Source: Metellina segmentata
Taxonomy: Eukaryota; Arthropoda; Arachnida; Araneae; Tetragnathidae
Direction of reading: 5' to 3'
DNA: 64,000 nucleotides
Assembly: GCA_947359465.1 (NCBI GenBank)
Contig: OX375877.1
Span: 73,048,698 to 73,112,697, forward strand
This document shows positions 59,101 through 64,000 of the stretch, piece after piece. The stretch's first letter is position 1. Every line of letters begins with the position of its first letter. The notes beneath the pieces are model-generated. The model saw only the letters and a list, made by a program, of their open reading frames with translations, did no database searches and was not told where the DNA came from. The position numbers and the translations under genes were made by a program.

Positions 59101-61312
59101 TCACTTTAATAGATATTTTGCTAATTTATTGAAATAAATTGCACATGTTTCATGCAGACAACAATTGAAGGACGAAAGAAGGCTGAGGCGTGAAGATCTG
59201 AAACGAGAACGTCAACTGAGGAAAGAGGAGCACATGAAGAAATTAGAGCGAAAAATGCGTAGGAAAACTAAATTTGAAAACATGACATGCAATGCAGAGA
59301 AGATGAATTGTTTCACTCAGGATAACAACCATTGGAAAACTCCTCCACTTTGGACTGGTACATTTGAGTTTCTATGATTAATATGATTAAGTGAAAATTA
59401 AGTATAAAAATAACAAATTCAGTTATGGGTTACTCCTGAATCAAAAGATTGAGACTGTTGGGTGTAGTCTTGCGCACGTGGGTGTCGAGAGCGCATGGCT
59501 TTGTGGTAATTGTGGTTAGAAAGTAATGTGAAAGAAAGTAAATAATGCTGAATGAGGAACTTGCACGTTTTTTGTTTATATTTTTATAATATAGAAAATG
59601 AAAAAATATGATGGAAAGTATCTTTCTTTTTTTACTTTTATAGCCCGAAAAGGTAAAATAAAAAATTTAAAGTTCACAATATTTACTTGATTTTAAAAAC
59701 GCTAGTTTTCCTATGCCACTTCTTGTGACCTCACTATGCACTATGACGGTTTGTGTACTTTTATAGCAACGTGAAATAGCAAGAATTTTTTTTTAAATTG
59801 ATTGTTTAAAAATTAAAAGAGCAAGCAATATGAAATTTCAACATACTAGACAAACGTCAACATTACATCGTGGTGCACTATGACGTCATGTAGCGTTTTG
59901 AGTTCATGTGCTTTTGCCGTACTTTTTGGAAATTTAAAACTTGAAATTTTAATTAAGTCCATTTTATGGGTTTTAATTGTTGTTTTTGAACATTTTGACG
60001 ATCAATCTATTAATAAAAAACAGAAATGAGCATTTTCCTCGCTGGTGCAAGTTCCTCATTGAGCTTGACTGGAATAGCAGGTGTTTGTTGATTACCCCTC
60101 TTAACTGCTATTCACCGTATTTAACCCATTTTGGGCATATTGGCTGCCTAGTGTATATAATGTATATACAGCATAGAAAATTAGAAAATAAATATTGTAA
60201 TCTTGAAAAACTTGGATATTACTGCTCTCCCATTCCTTAATTTCAAAGAGCCATTGTTGAAAGAGACAGATAACAGTTTCTATGAAGGATTATGCTAGAT
60301 TTTGTATTTATCTCTTTGCAACATTATCGCATTGATTTTTATATGTTCCATATTGTATTGCTACTAAAAGAAAACATTTTATAATTAATAGAAATTGGTA
60401 AGAAATTTGTGTTGTTTTGAGTGAATTATTCATTTAGTGAAATATTTTATAACTATTTCTGTACTTTGGTTTGAAAAGGGTCAATGTCCAATTTCGAATA
60501 ATCACCACAAACCACTTCAATGTAATAAAAGTTATAATAGCAAAAAAAAAAAAAAAAACACTCCTTCAGGTAAATATATTATGAATTAATCAAAATATTG
60601 TGGTGCATTTTTTGTGTACTGTATTAAAAATTGAATTTTTAATAATAAAAAAATTAATAACAGAAATGCAAATTATTAAATCGGCTTTTACCAAAAACTC
60701 ACAAAATAGACATTGGTCCTTTTGCTACCAAGGCACAGTTTTATATATCAACATGAAATGAGTAAAAAGTTACCTCAATTGAAAACAATCAATTTTTTAG
60801 ATTTGAGACATTATTAATGAGAGTAATTAAACAAAGTAAAGATTGTCCATGGGAAAAAATTGAGAATTTTGAAATTTCACTTTCATAACCGCTTTGTCTT
60901 ACAAATTGCATCTAGTTTATTTGCTTTTTTAAAAGCGATTAAATGTTTTTATTTTTTCACAGAGGGGCCTTTTTGTTTCTGCCAAAATGCCAACAACAAC
61001 ACATTCTGGTGTTTGCGAACTATAAACGACACTCATAATTTTCTGTATTGTGAATTCATCACTGGTTTTATCACTTATTATGACCTACGCACAGATCCCT
61101 ATCAGGTGGGTGTTTATATCCAGTGTTTTTTCACAAGATTATGCCTGTTTCAGTGCTGCTTTGAATAATTTTTGTTTTCCTTGTCATTCGGCAGATGAGA
61201 AATGCTGTTTATGATTTAGACTATGGGACTTTAGAAAGATTGCGGATGAACTTGAACAAATTAAGGAGTTGCAAGGGAGCAAAAGAATGCACCATTCGTA
61301 ACAAGCCTGAAG
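31983..61312 (+). CDS. Sulf1: Extracellular heparan-sulfate 6-O-endosulfatase, 17 exons, 3' incomplete
   Basis: Sulf enzymes act at the cell surface or outside the cell. They remove 6-O-sulfates from heparan sulfate chains and so tune Wnt, Hedgehog, FGF and BMP signalling. Joining 17 exons gives 910 codons without a stop. A signal peptide occupies residues 1-24. The sulfatase domain (about 83-420) has metal ligands in TDDQD (90-94), the formylglycine motif C127-C-P-S-R131, FGK182, PHGPED (264-269) and SDHG (355-358). A basic hydrophilic region follows, with a furin-like RWKR (591-594), a coiled-coil segment (about 695-730) and an Arg/Lys-rich helix (757-800). The Cys-rich C-terminus contains FTQDNNHW and [12 protein letters not shown]. 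Known relatives are about 870 residues (human) and 1,100 (fly, which has a longer hydrophilic insert). The stop codon and last exon(s) lie beyond the window or were not recognised. No lesion was found; the gene looks functional. Confidence 0.96.
32215..32713. mobile_element. TIR element in Sulf1 intron 1
   Basis: Left end 'ggcagtctacctttgagatc' and reverse complement of right end 'ggcagtcgaccttgggtcaa' are imperfect inverted repeats of about 40 bp. No TSD or ORF is evident. Partial relatives lie at 7540-7605 and 28,201-28,490. Confidence 0.65.
32714..34373 (+). other. Remainder of Sulf1 intron 1
   Basis: AT-rich. About 60 bp at 34,274-34,335 ('ttatgacttgtaaaggggtg') matches 56,118-56,172 in the opposite orientation. 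Otherwise nothing recognised. Confidence 0.5.
34374..34522 (+). CDS. Sulf1: Sulf1 exon 2
   Basis: Residues 48-97. A basic, Tyr/Ser/Arg-rich linker ([18 protein letters not shown]) leads into the first sulfatase strand [14 protein letters not shown], which carries the metal-binding Asp pair 91-92. Acceptor 'ttttttaacag', donor GTATGT, phase 1. Confidence 0.95.
34575..35830 (-). mobile_element. 5'-truncated RNase H-bearing LINE with 40-bp TSD, in Sulf1 intron 2
   Basis: Insert 34,615-35,790 is flanked by direct repeats 34,575-34,614 and 35,791-35,830 (37 of 40 identical, beginning 'gcaaagcacaaaa'), a long target-site duplication. On the minus strand a 207-codon frame encodes the first part of an RNase H domain ([33 protein letters not shown]). 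A second frame continues it ([27 protein letters not shown]). A third carries a CRYCPQ...TPYHVFDC zinc-knuckle-like end. The frames are separated by shifts. The 3' end carries an (ACA)n tail. The reverse transcriptase and upstream parts are missing. The RNase H suggests the I/R1/Jockey assemblage rather than RTE. Confidence 0.9.
36657..36896 (+). CDS. Sulf1: Sulf1 exon 3 (catalytic formylglycine motif)
   Basis: Residues 98-177. Contains [18 protein letters not shown]. Cys127 in C-x-P-x-R is the residue expected to be oxidised to formylglycine. [18 protein letters not shown] follows, as in other Sulfs. Acceptor 'ttcttttag', donor GTATTC, phase 1. Confidence 0.97.
37084..37814 (+). mobile_element. 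Shortened Tc1 element in Sulf1 intron 3
   Basis: Ends 'tactcgataacaaaaaaat' and, reversed on the right, 'tactctataac' style text with an extra 'ac' ('tacactctataacaaaaaaa'). Both continue to 'cgcaccaag'. The + strand encodes [15 protein letters not shown], then [19 protein letters not shown], a stop, and [25 protein letters not shown], the C-terminal half of a Tc1 transposase. The N-terminal half is largely deleted. Confidence 0.85.
37815..39843 (+). other. Remainder of Sulf1 intron 3
   Basis: AT-rich; no recognisable element, RNA gene or exon. Confidence 0.5.
39844..40054 (+). CDS. Sulf1: Sulf1 exon 4
   Basis: Residues 178-247, including [20 protein letters not shown] with conserved Lys182, and N-glycosylation sequons NGS and NYS. 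Acceptor 'catttacag', donor GTTAGT, phase 2. Confidence 0.96.
40444..40690 (+). repeat. Decayed tRNA-derived SINE in Sulf1 intron 4
   Basis: 'ggtttgaatccagggcaagg' followed by 'catggatg' matches the B-box and post-tRNA word of the SINEs at 7001 and 29,504. The A-box is degraded and there is no clear TSD. The remaining intron 4 sequence (40,055-40,814) shows nothing else. Confidence 0.65.
40815..40925 (+). CDS. Sulf1: Sulf1 exon 5
   Basis: Residues 248-284: [20 protein letters not shown], an active-site strand and loop, with Phe-Pro where human SULF1 has His-Ala and fly Sulf1 has Phe-Pro. Acceptor 'gaatttcag', donor GTAAGA, phase 2. Confidence 0.96.
41914..43138 (-). mobile_element. Nearly full-length Tc1 element, about 1.2 kb, in Sulf1 intron 5
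   Basis: Terminal repeats 'tacacaatctagtcagatta' and (right, reversed) 'tacacagtccagtcacatta' begin with TA. A transposase pseudogene fills the interior on the minus strand. Confidence 0.9.
41947..42988 (-). pseudogene. Tc1 transposase with few lesions
   Basis: [18 protein letters not shown] starts an N-terminal helix-turn-helix region (155-codon frame 42,988-42,521, with [14 protein letters not shown]). A frame change is followed by [17 protein letters not shown] (first catalytic Asp) and [16 protein letters not shown]. Another change precedes [10 protein letters not shown] (second Asp). [15 protein letters not shown] carries the third acidic position, and the frame ends SAKGGYSGF at 41,947. 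About two to three frameshifts and one stop separate it from an intact protein. Opposite to Sulf1 transcription. Confidence 0.9.
43222..43372 (+). CDS. Sulf1: Sulf1 exon 6
   Basis: Residues 285-335: [20 protein letters not shown], then [15 protein letters not shown]. Acceptor 'tgtgtttcag', donor GTAAAT, phase 0. Confidence 0.96.
43595..44863 (-). mobile_element. mariner element in Sulf1 intron 6, defective
   Basis: 1.27 kb between 'tacgaggaaatgtcaat' and its reversed partner 'tacaagggaatgtcaat'. Minus-strand reading gives [19 protein letters not shown] (N-terminus), [13 protein letters not shown] (first catalytic Asp), LLHDNARPH (second) and [20 protein letters not shown] (third, D34D-type mariner). 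Stops and shifts break the N-terminal third. Same family as the element in intron 13. Confidence 0.9.
44864..45962 (+). repeat. Remainder of Sulf1 intron 6, with a short tandem repeat
   Basis: At 45,005-45,096 'catttatatgatta' units of about 16-20 bp repeat in tandem. At 45,730-45,795 a SINE-like tail ends 'cataaaacccaaatcaacca'. Nothing else. Confidence 0.6.
45963..46138 (+). CDS. Sulf1: Sulf1 exon 7
   Basis: Residues 336-393: [20 protein letters not shown] with metal-binding Asp356 and His357, and [12 protein letters not shown]. Acceptor 'ttccaaaag', donor GTAAAA, phase 2. Confidence 0.97.
46139..47427 (+). other. Sulf1 intron 7, left part
   Basis: Holds a 146-codon + strand ORF at 46,577-47,017 without recognisable domain; it is probably chance or repeat-derived. 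Nothing else is recognised. Confidence 0.45.
47428..48653 (-). mobile_element. Nearly full-length Tc1 element in Sulf1 intron 7
   Basis: 1,226 bp between 'taccctgaagagccaaaaca' and (reversed right) 'tacactgacatgataaaaca', both running on to 'ttatgacca' and bounded by TA. The length matches the 1,225-bp Tc1 in intron 5, but the termini differ, so it is a different family. Confidence 0.88.
47462..48300 (-). pseudogene. Tc1 transposase with long intact C-terminus
   Basis: The minus strand carries [20 protein letters not shown] (DNA-binding part), [17 protein letters not shown] (first catalytic Asp) in a shifted frame, then an unbroken stretch [38 protein letters not shown] (second Asp) and [18 protein letters not shown] (third), ending QAKGGAMRY. 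The 254-codon ORF is mostly this C-terminal part, but its first residues are out of the transposase frame. At least two frameshifts and no intact N-terminus. Confidence 0.88.
48654..49830 (+). other. Sulf1 intron 7, right part
   Basis: AT-rich, nothing recognised. Confidence 0.5.
49831..49959 (+). CDS. Sulf1: Sulf1 exon 8
   Basis: Residues 394-436: [32 protein letters not shown], the end of the sulfatase core. Acceptor 'ggttttttag', donor GTTAAT, phase 2. Confidence 0.96.
50110..50178 (+). CDS. Sulf1: Sulf1 exon 9
   Basis: Residues 437-459: [13 protein letters not shown], matching the conserved WRD-FL-ER segment after the catalytic domain. Acceptor 'tttttatag', donor GTACAT (weak), phase 2. 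Confidence 0.9.
50466..50601 (+). CDS. Sulf1: Sulf1 exon 10
   Basis: Residues 460-505: basic start, then [20 protein letters not shown] and CKQHQ, the start of the Cys-containing hydrophilic region. Acceptor 'tctgttcag', donor GTAGGA, phase 0. Confidence 0.93.
51115..52288. mobile_element. hAT-type MITE in Sulf1 intron 10
   Basis: Ends 'cagggagtaaaaaatcatga' and, reversed on the right, 'cagggtgtgctgatttaaat' followed by 'cgagtaaaaaatcat'. GTTTAGAC (51,107-51,114) and GTCTAGAC (52,289-52,296) form an 8-bp duplication with one mismatch. 1.17 kb, no transposase. The rest of intron 10 (50,602-52,630) shows nothing. Confidence 0.8.
52631..52859 (+). CDS. Sulf1: Sulf1 exon 11
   Basis: Residues 506-581: [17 protein letters not shown] as in all Sulfs, [19 protein letters not shown] and the basic [10 protein letters not shown] of the hydrophilic domain. 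Acceptor 'gcgttttag', donor GTAATT, phase 1. Confidence 0.95.
52951..53290 (+). repeat. hAT-like repeat fragment in Sulf1 intron 11
   Basis: Starts 'cagcgattttcagcctttttt', the common hAT-type end. The part at 53,040-53,130 resembles 12,340-12,460. No matching right end was found. Confidence 0.45.
53619..53740 (+). CDS. Sulf1: Sulf1 exon 12 (furin-like site)
   Basis: Residues 582-622: [20 protein letters not shown], where R591-W-K-R594 fits the R-x-K/R-R furin consensus in the place where Sulf proteins are cut into two disulfide-linked subunits. Then [17 protein letters not shown] with an NKT sequon. Acceptor 'ctatttcag', donor GTAACA, phase 0. Confidence 0.92.
53815..54965 (+). repeat. Two decayed SINE fragments in Sulf1 intron 12
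   Basis: 53,826-53,950 and 54,870-54,965 both carry a B-box-like region ('ggtttgaatcctgg' in the second) followed by 'tgatggttt.gaatccactt'. Diverged; no TSD. Intron 12 is otherwise featureless. Confidence 0.45.
55234..55515 (+). CDS. Sulf1: Sulf1 exon 13
   Basis: Residues 623-716: acidic [20 protein letters not shown], the two-Cys stretch [20 protein letters not shown], then [20 protein letters not shown], the start of a coiled coil. Acceptor 'ttctttcag', donor GTTTGT, phase 0. Confidence 0.94.
55516..56500 (+). other. Sulf1 intron 13, left part
   Basis: AT-rich. 56,118-56,172 is the reverse-oriented partner of 34,274-34,335. Nothing else recognised. Confidence 0.5.
56501..58106 (-). mobile_element. 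mariner element with tandem-duplicated 5' region, Sulf1 intron 13
   Basis: Same family as 43,595-44,863. Minus-strand text includes [20 protein letters not shown], LLHDxARP-like region, [20 protein letters not shown] and the end [10 protein letters not shown]. The right TIR ('tatgagagagtgtcaataag' reversed) is present; the left TIR is clipped. The N-terminal coding region, with [18 protein letters not shown], occurs twice because of a 313-bp tandem duplication. The catalytic C-terminal part has fewer lesions than the copy in intron 6. Confidence 0.9.
57395..57985. repeat. Near-identical 313-bp tandem duplication inside the mariner
   Basis: 'gtatgaagttgtcgatttca' at 57,395 recurs at 57,708 and the copies agree almost base for base for more than 230 bp. 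Differences cluster near the ends ('gacaatgtaatcac' versus 'gtcaatgtatggcac'). Junction text has repeated 'gaac.gtaccag' words. Confidence 0.95.
58155..58276 (+). CDS. Sulf1: Sulf1 exon 14
   Basis: Residues 717-756: [16 protein letters not shown] continues the coiled coil, then [13 protein letters not shown]. Acceptor 'gtcttccag', donor GTAAGA, phase 2. Intron 14 (58,277-59,157) is AT-rich and shows nothing recognisable. Confidence 0.94.
59158..59357 (+). CDS. Sulf1: Sulf1 exon 15
   Basis: Residues 757-823: a highly charged Arg/Lys/Glu helix ([20 protein letters not shown]) typical of the heparan-sulfate-binding hydrophilic domain, then [18 protein letters not shown]. Acceptor 'catgcag', donor GTACAT, phase 1. 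Confidence 0.95.
59551..60060. mobile_element. Candidate MITE in Sulf1 intron 15
   Basis: 'aatgaggaacttgcac' at 59,551-59,566 is the reverse complement of 'gtgcaagttcctcatt' at 60,045-60,060, and the match weakly extends outward. The interior has a repeated 'tgcactatgacg' word. No clear TSD, so it could be chance or an older insertion. The rest of intron 15 has only a poly-A run at 60,541-60,558. Confidence 0.45.
60963..61105 (+). CDS. Sulf1: Sulf1 exon 16
   Basis: Residues 824-871: [40 protein letters not shown], the most conserved C-terminal Cys-rich block. Acceptor 'tttttcacag', donor GTGGGT, phase 0. Confidence 0.96.
61195..61312 (+). CDS. Sulf1: Sulf1 exon 17 (last one found)
   Basis: Residues 872-910: [20 protein letters not shown] and [16 protein letters not shown], matching the LRSC..C region near the end of Sulf proteins. 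Separated from exon 16 by an 89-bp intron. Donor GTAATA, phase 1. A short final exon with the stop is expected downstream; none could be identified with confidence before 64,000. Confidence 0.93.
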
Positions 61313-61529
61313 GTAATATAAATATTCCATATAAATTAAATATTTCGAACCAATAAGAAGAGGTGGAGCATGTCTGCACCCAAATAAAAGTTTATTGAAC
61401 CAAATACTAATCTGCCCAGTAGTTTTTAAGTATTTCAAATTTTACCACTTACTCTTAGACACTTACTGATGTTTAAATGTTACTGTCCTTAAACTTACAA
61501 TTGATATAATTTCCCCCTGAAGTGGTTTT

Positions 61530-61685
61530 ACCCTAGTTACCGGAGTGATCAGTCCTCCCTTCTGTTTCACCCTTGCCTATCCTTCTGGTTTTTCTTTTAT
61601 CCTCACCCTCATTGTCTTGTGTTAGGTGCAGCTTACCAAATATGTTTTCCAACTTGTGCCATAAAACCCCAACCAATCATAAAAG
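61530..61685 (+). repeat. SINE-like repeat adjoining the minisatellite
   Basis: 'gtcttgtgttaggtgcagct' and 'cataaaaccccaaccaatca' are diverged relatives of the 192-bp unit at 26,213-26,590. Confidence 0.6.
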
Positions 61686-61689
61686 TGGT

Positions 61690-62735
61690 TTCTGAGGTAT
61701 CTTGTCCATCTAGATGTGACCAATTTTGCTATGAGATATTTCGTCTATCAAGACATGGCCAATTTTGCTATGAGATATATTGTCCATCTAGACATGACCA
61801 ATTTTGTTATGGGATATCTCGTCCATCAAGACATGACCAATTTTACTGAGATATCTTGTCCATCCAGATGTGGCCAATTTTGCTATGAGATATCTCGTCC
61901 ATCAAGACCAATTTTTCTATGAGATATCTTGTCCATCAAGACCAATTTTGCTATGAGGTATCTCGTCCATCAAGACATGGCCAATTTTGCTCTCAGATAT
62001 ATTGTCCATCTAGACATGACAAATTTTGCTATGGGATATCTTGTCCATCATGACATGACCAATTTTACTGAGATATCTTGTCCATCCAGATGTGACCAAT
62101 TTTGCTATGAGATATCTCGTCCATCAAGACCAATTTTGCTACAAGATATATTGTCCATCAAGACGGGACTAATTTTGCTATAAGATATCTCTCTTTCATC
62201 AAGACATGACCAATTTTGCTATGAGATATCTCATCCATCAAGACATAGCCAATTTTGCTATGAGATATATTGTCCATCTAGGCATGACCAATTTTGCTAT
62301 GGGATATCTCTTCCATCAAGACAGGACCAATTTTACTGAGATATCTTGTCCATCCAGATGTGACCAATTTTGCTATGAGATATCTCGTCCATCAAGACCA
62401 ACTTTTCTATGAGATATCTCATCCATCAAGACCAATTTTGCTTTGAGATATATTGTCCATCAAGACAGGACCAATTTTTCTACGAGATATCTCATCCATC
62501 CAGACCAATTTTGCTATGAGATATCTCGTCCATCAAGATGTGACCAATTATGCTGTGAGATATCTTGCCTATCAAGACATAACCAATTTTACTATGAGAT
62601 ATCTCATCACTAAGACATGTTCCTGATTTTTTTATAATATCAAGATCTGGTCAGTTTTGATAGATAAGATATTTTGTCCACCAAGATCTAGTCAGTTTTG
62701 CTGATGAATAGTTACCTAGTCAACACAAACACCAG
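61690..62735 (+). repeat. Minisatellite of 34- and 39-bp units with higher-order order
   Basis: More than 20 units of the type 'gagatatctcgtccatcaag' plus 'acatgaccaattttgctat' (39 bp). A 34-bp variant lacks 'acatg'. A marker variant 'ttttactgagatatcttgtc' recurs at 61,841, 62,063 and 62,331 in the same neighbour order, showing amplification of multi-unit blocks. The 39-bp unit is a multiple of three, which gives spurious repetitive ORFs. It lies in the intron after Sulf1 exon 17. Confidence 0.95.
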
Positions 62736-63950
62736 GAGGGTTAAAAAAATATTTTCTGTTGCTATTTCATGGGATTACACTTGCTCCTCAAGATGAGGCA
62801 TGTTTGCTTCTTGTCTGTTTGCAATGTGATAGTATTGCGAGTAGGGCAAGAGCTTATTGTTTCATGTCCTTTTGCCTGCACAACTTTTCTGCTGACATCG
62901 GTAAAACTAATCATGTGAGAACTTGAAGCATTTTCATCAGACGACAGCCCCTAAATTAATCAGACATATTCTAGGACTGCACTTGCTTACTGTGCTTTAC
63001 CTTAATACGCTTTGATGTATTATAGTTGGGAAAATATGCACCAAATAAGTAAAAAGCTAGTCCATAATCCAGCATATTTAGTTTAGTGTGGGTCTTCGCA
63101 TGGGAAATCCTATTGATTGAGGAGTTTTTTATTAAAAAAATTATGAAAGCCTTTGACAATTTTAAAATATTTGAATAATTATATGACAATTCAGCTGTTT
63201 AGTTACTATCAATAGATGTTGCCCCTGTGATTCTTTTGAACTGGAACAAAAGAGTTTTTTAGAGGTCCCAAACACGATCCAATTTGCATTTTGTTGTGTT
63301 GTTCGAGTCATTAGCTTTATTCGTGCAATGCACTACAATCAATGTATACTGATCAATATTTGTTTGCTTATTTGAACTCCTCACTTCAAGAGCTACTTTT
63401 AATTCTATAAATTACAGACAGTACAAAATATAAATTGACCACTTACAATTTCAAGGAGGAACCCAGCTATAATTTTTCAAATTAGAATGAGTGTGGAATT
63501 GCTTAAATTTAATATTTTGGGTGAGACAAACTGTTCCAAAATTGATAAAACCTTTGAGTCTTTTTAATCAATCATAAAAATATTACAATTCCTTTTGATT
63601 ATAATGTATTGAATTGAAAATTTATAATTTTGCATATTTATGAAATTAAAAATTTACAGATGGAAAGCACAATCTACTTATGAGTAGGAGTAAAAATTTT
63701 TTTTTTTTTTGTAATAAGTTCTGGCTATGACCAAAGTTTGTCCACTAGTGGCAAGGTATTTGGTACAAAAATGATGGTTTTTCAATACATATTTGTTGGC
63801 ATTAGTGTGTAAACATTGTATATGTAATACTCAAAAGGCTGTGAAAACAGTATGCAAATTACTCTGGATTCTTTTTAGGATTAAGCATGCAATCATAAAC
63901 AGTAAAATAAATTAGATTGTCAAGTATTACGTCTTCCTCTTTATCAATCA
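62736..63950 (+). other. Presumed Sulf1 intron 17 continuation
   Basis: AT-rich; no terminal exon, RNA gene or repeat recognised. Confidence 0.45.
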
Positions 63951-64000
63951 CTAGCCTCTGTGTGGCTAGCCCCGCTACGCCGTGATATAATGTATTAATC
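63951..64000 (+). repeat. Start of another unnamed-repeat copy, cut by the window edge
   Basis: 'cactagcctctgtgtggcta' then 'gccccgctacgccgtgatat' matches the start of the family at 14,445 and 28,889. Confidence 0.7.

Noticed and set aside
61716..62412. Repetitive ORFs encoding 13-residue repeats
   Set aside because: They arise because the 39-bp minisatellite unit is a multiple of three; variants of 34 bp shift the frame, and there is no start or splice context.
63886..63915. Possible last Sulf1 exon after 'ctttttag' at about 63,880
   Set aside because: In phase it would add only about six residues (GLSMQS) before TAA. This does not resemble known Sulf termini, so I do not call it.

Overview
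This is an AT-rich, intron-rich, transposon-laden animal nuclear DNA window. It holds one recognisable host gene and is otherwise almost all repeats. The gene reads as an arthropod-type extracellular heparan-sulfate 6-O-endosulfatase (Sulf1). Together with the Tc1/mariner, hAT and tRNA-SINE content this suggests an arthropod, probably an insect or chelicerate; I cannot resolve it further from sequence alone. There are no bacterial genes, rRNAs, CRISPR arrays or clear viral genes.

Left part (1-31,900): no host gene recognised. It is a mosaic of decayed mobile elements: a hAT-type transposase remnant (83-590), a fold-back mariner fragment (830-1505), a PIF/Harbinger-like MITE with a SINE nested inside (6772-7490), a Tc1 element inside a pre-existing inverted repeat (9379-11220), an internally deleted Tc1 (11405-11979) and a Jockey-like LINE fragment (13280-14440). 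Further on are two loci where the same unnamed repeat lies tail-to-tail (14445-16165 and 28889-31795), a 1.5-kb region bounded by a perfect 47-bp inverted repeat and carrying a degenerate C2H2 zinc-finger ORF (16691-18222), a perfect-TIR MITE (18337-18529), hAT MITEs and several SINE families.

Right part (31,937-61,312 and beyond): Sulf1 on the + strand. Seventeen coding exons with consensus GT/AG junctions and compatible phases give an uninterrupted 910-codon frame: signal peptide, sulfatase domain with the formylglycine motif, basic hydrophilic domain, and Cys-rich C-terminal region. The stop codon and last exon(s) are not in the window, and the upstream non-coding exon/promoter was not located. 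The introns hold three Tc1 elements, two mariners of one family, a 5'-truncated RNase H-bearing LINE with a 40-bp target-site duplication, hAT/MITE elements and decayed SINEs. Downstream of exon 17 lies a 1-kb, 34/39-bp-unit minisatellite, a relative of which sits 35 kb upstream next to the same kind of repeat.

I found no convincing new multi-gene system. The most unusual structures are the 47-bp inverted-repeat element with the zinc-finger remnant, the recurrent tail-to-tail repeat pairs, the fold-back structures, and the minisatellite-bearing repeat shared by two loci.
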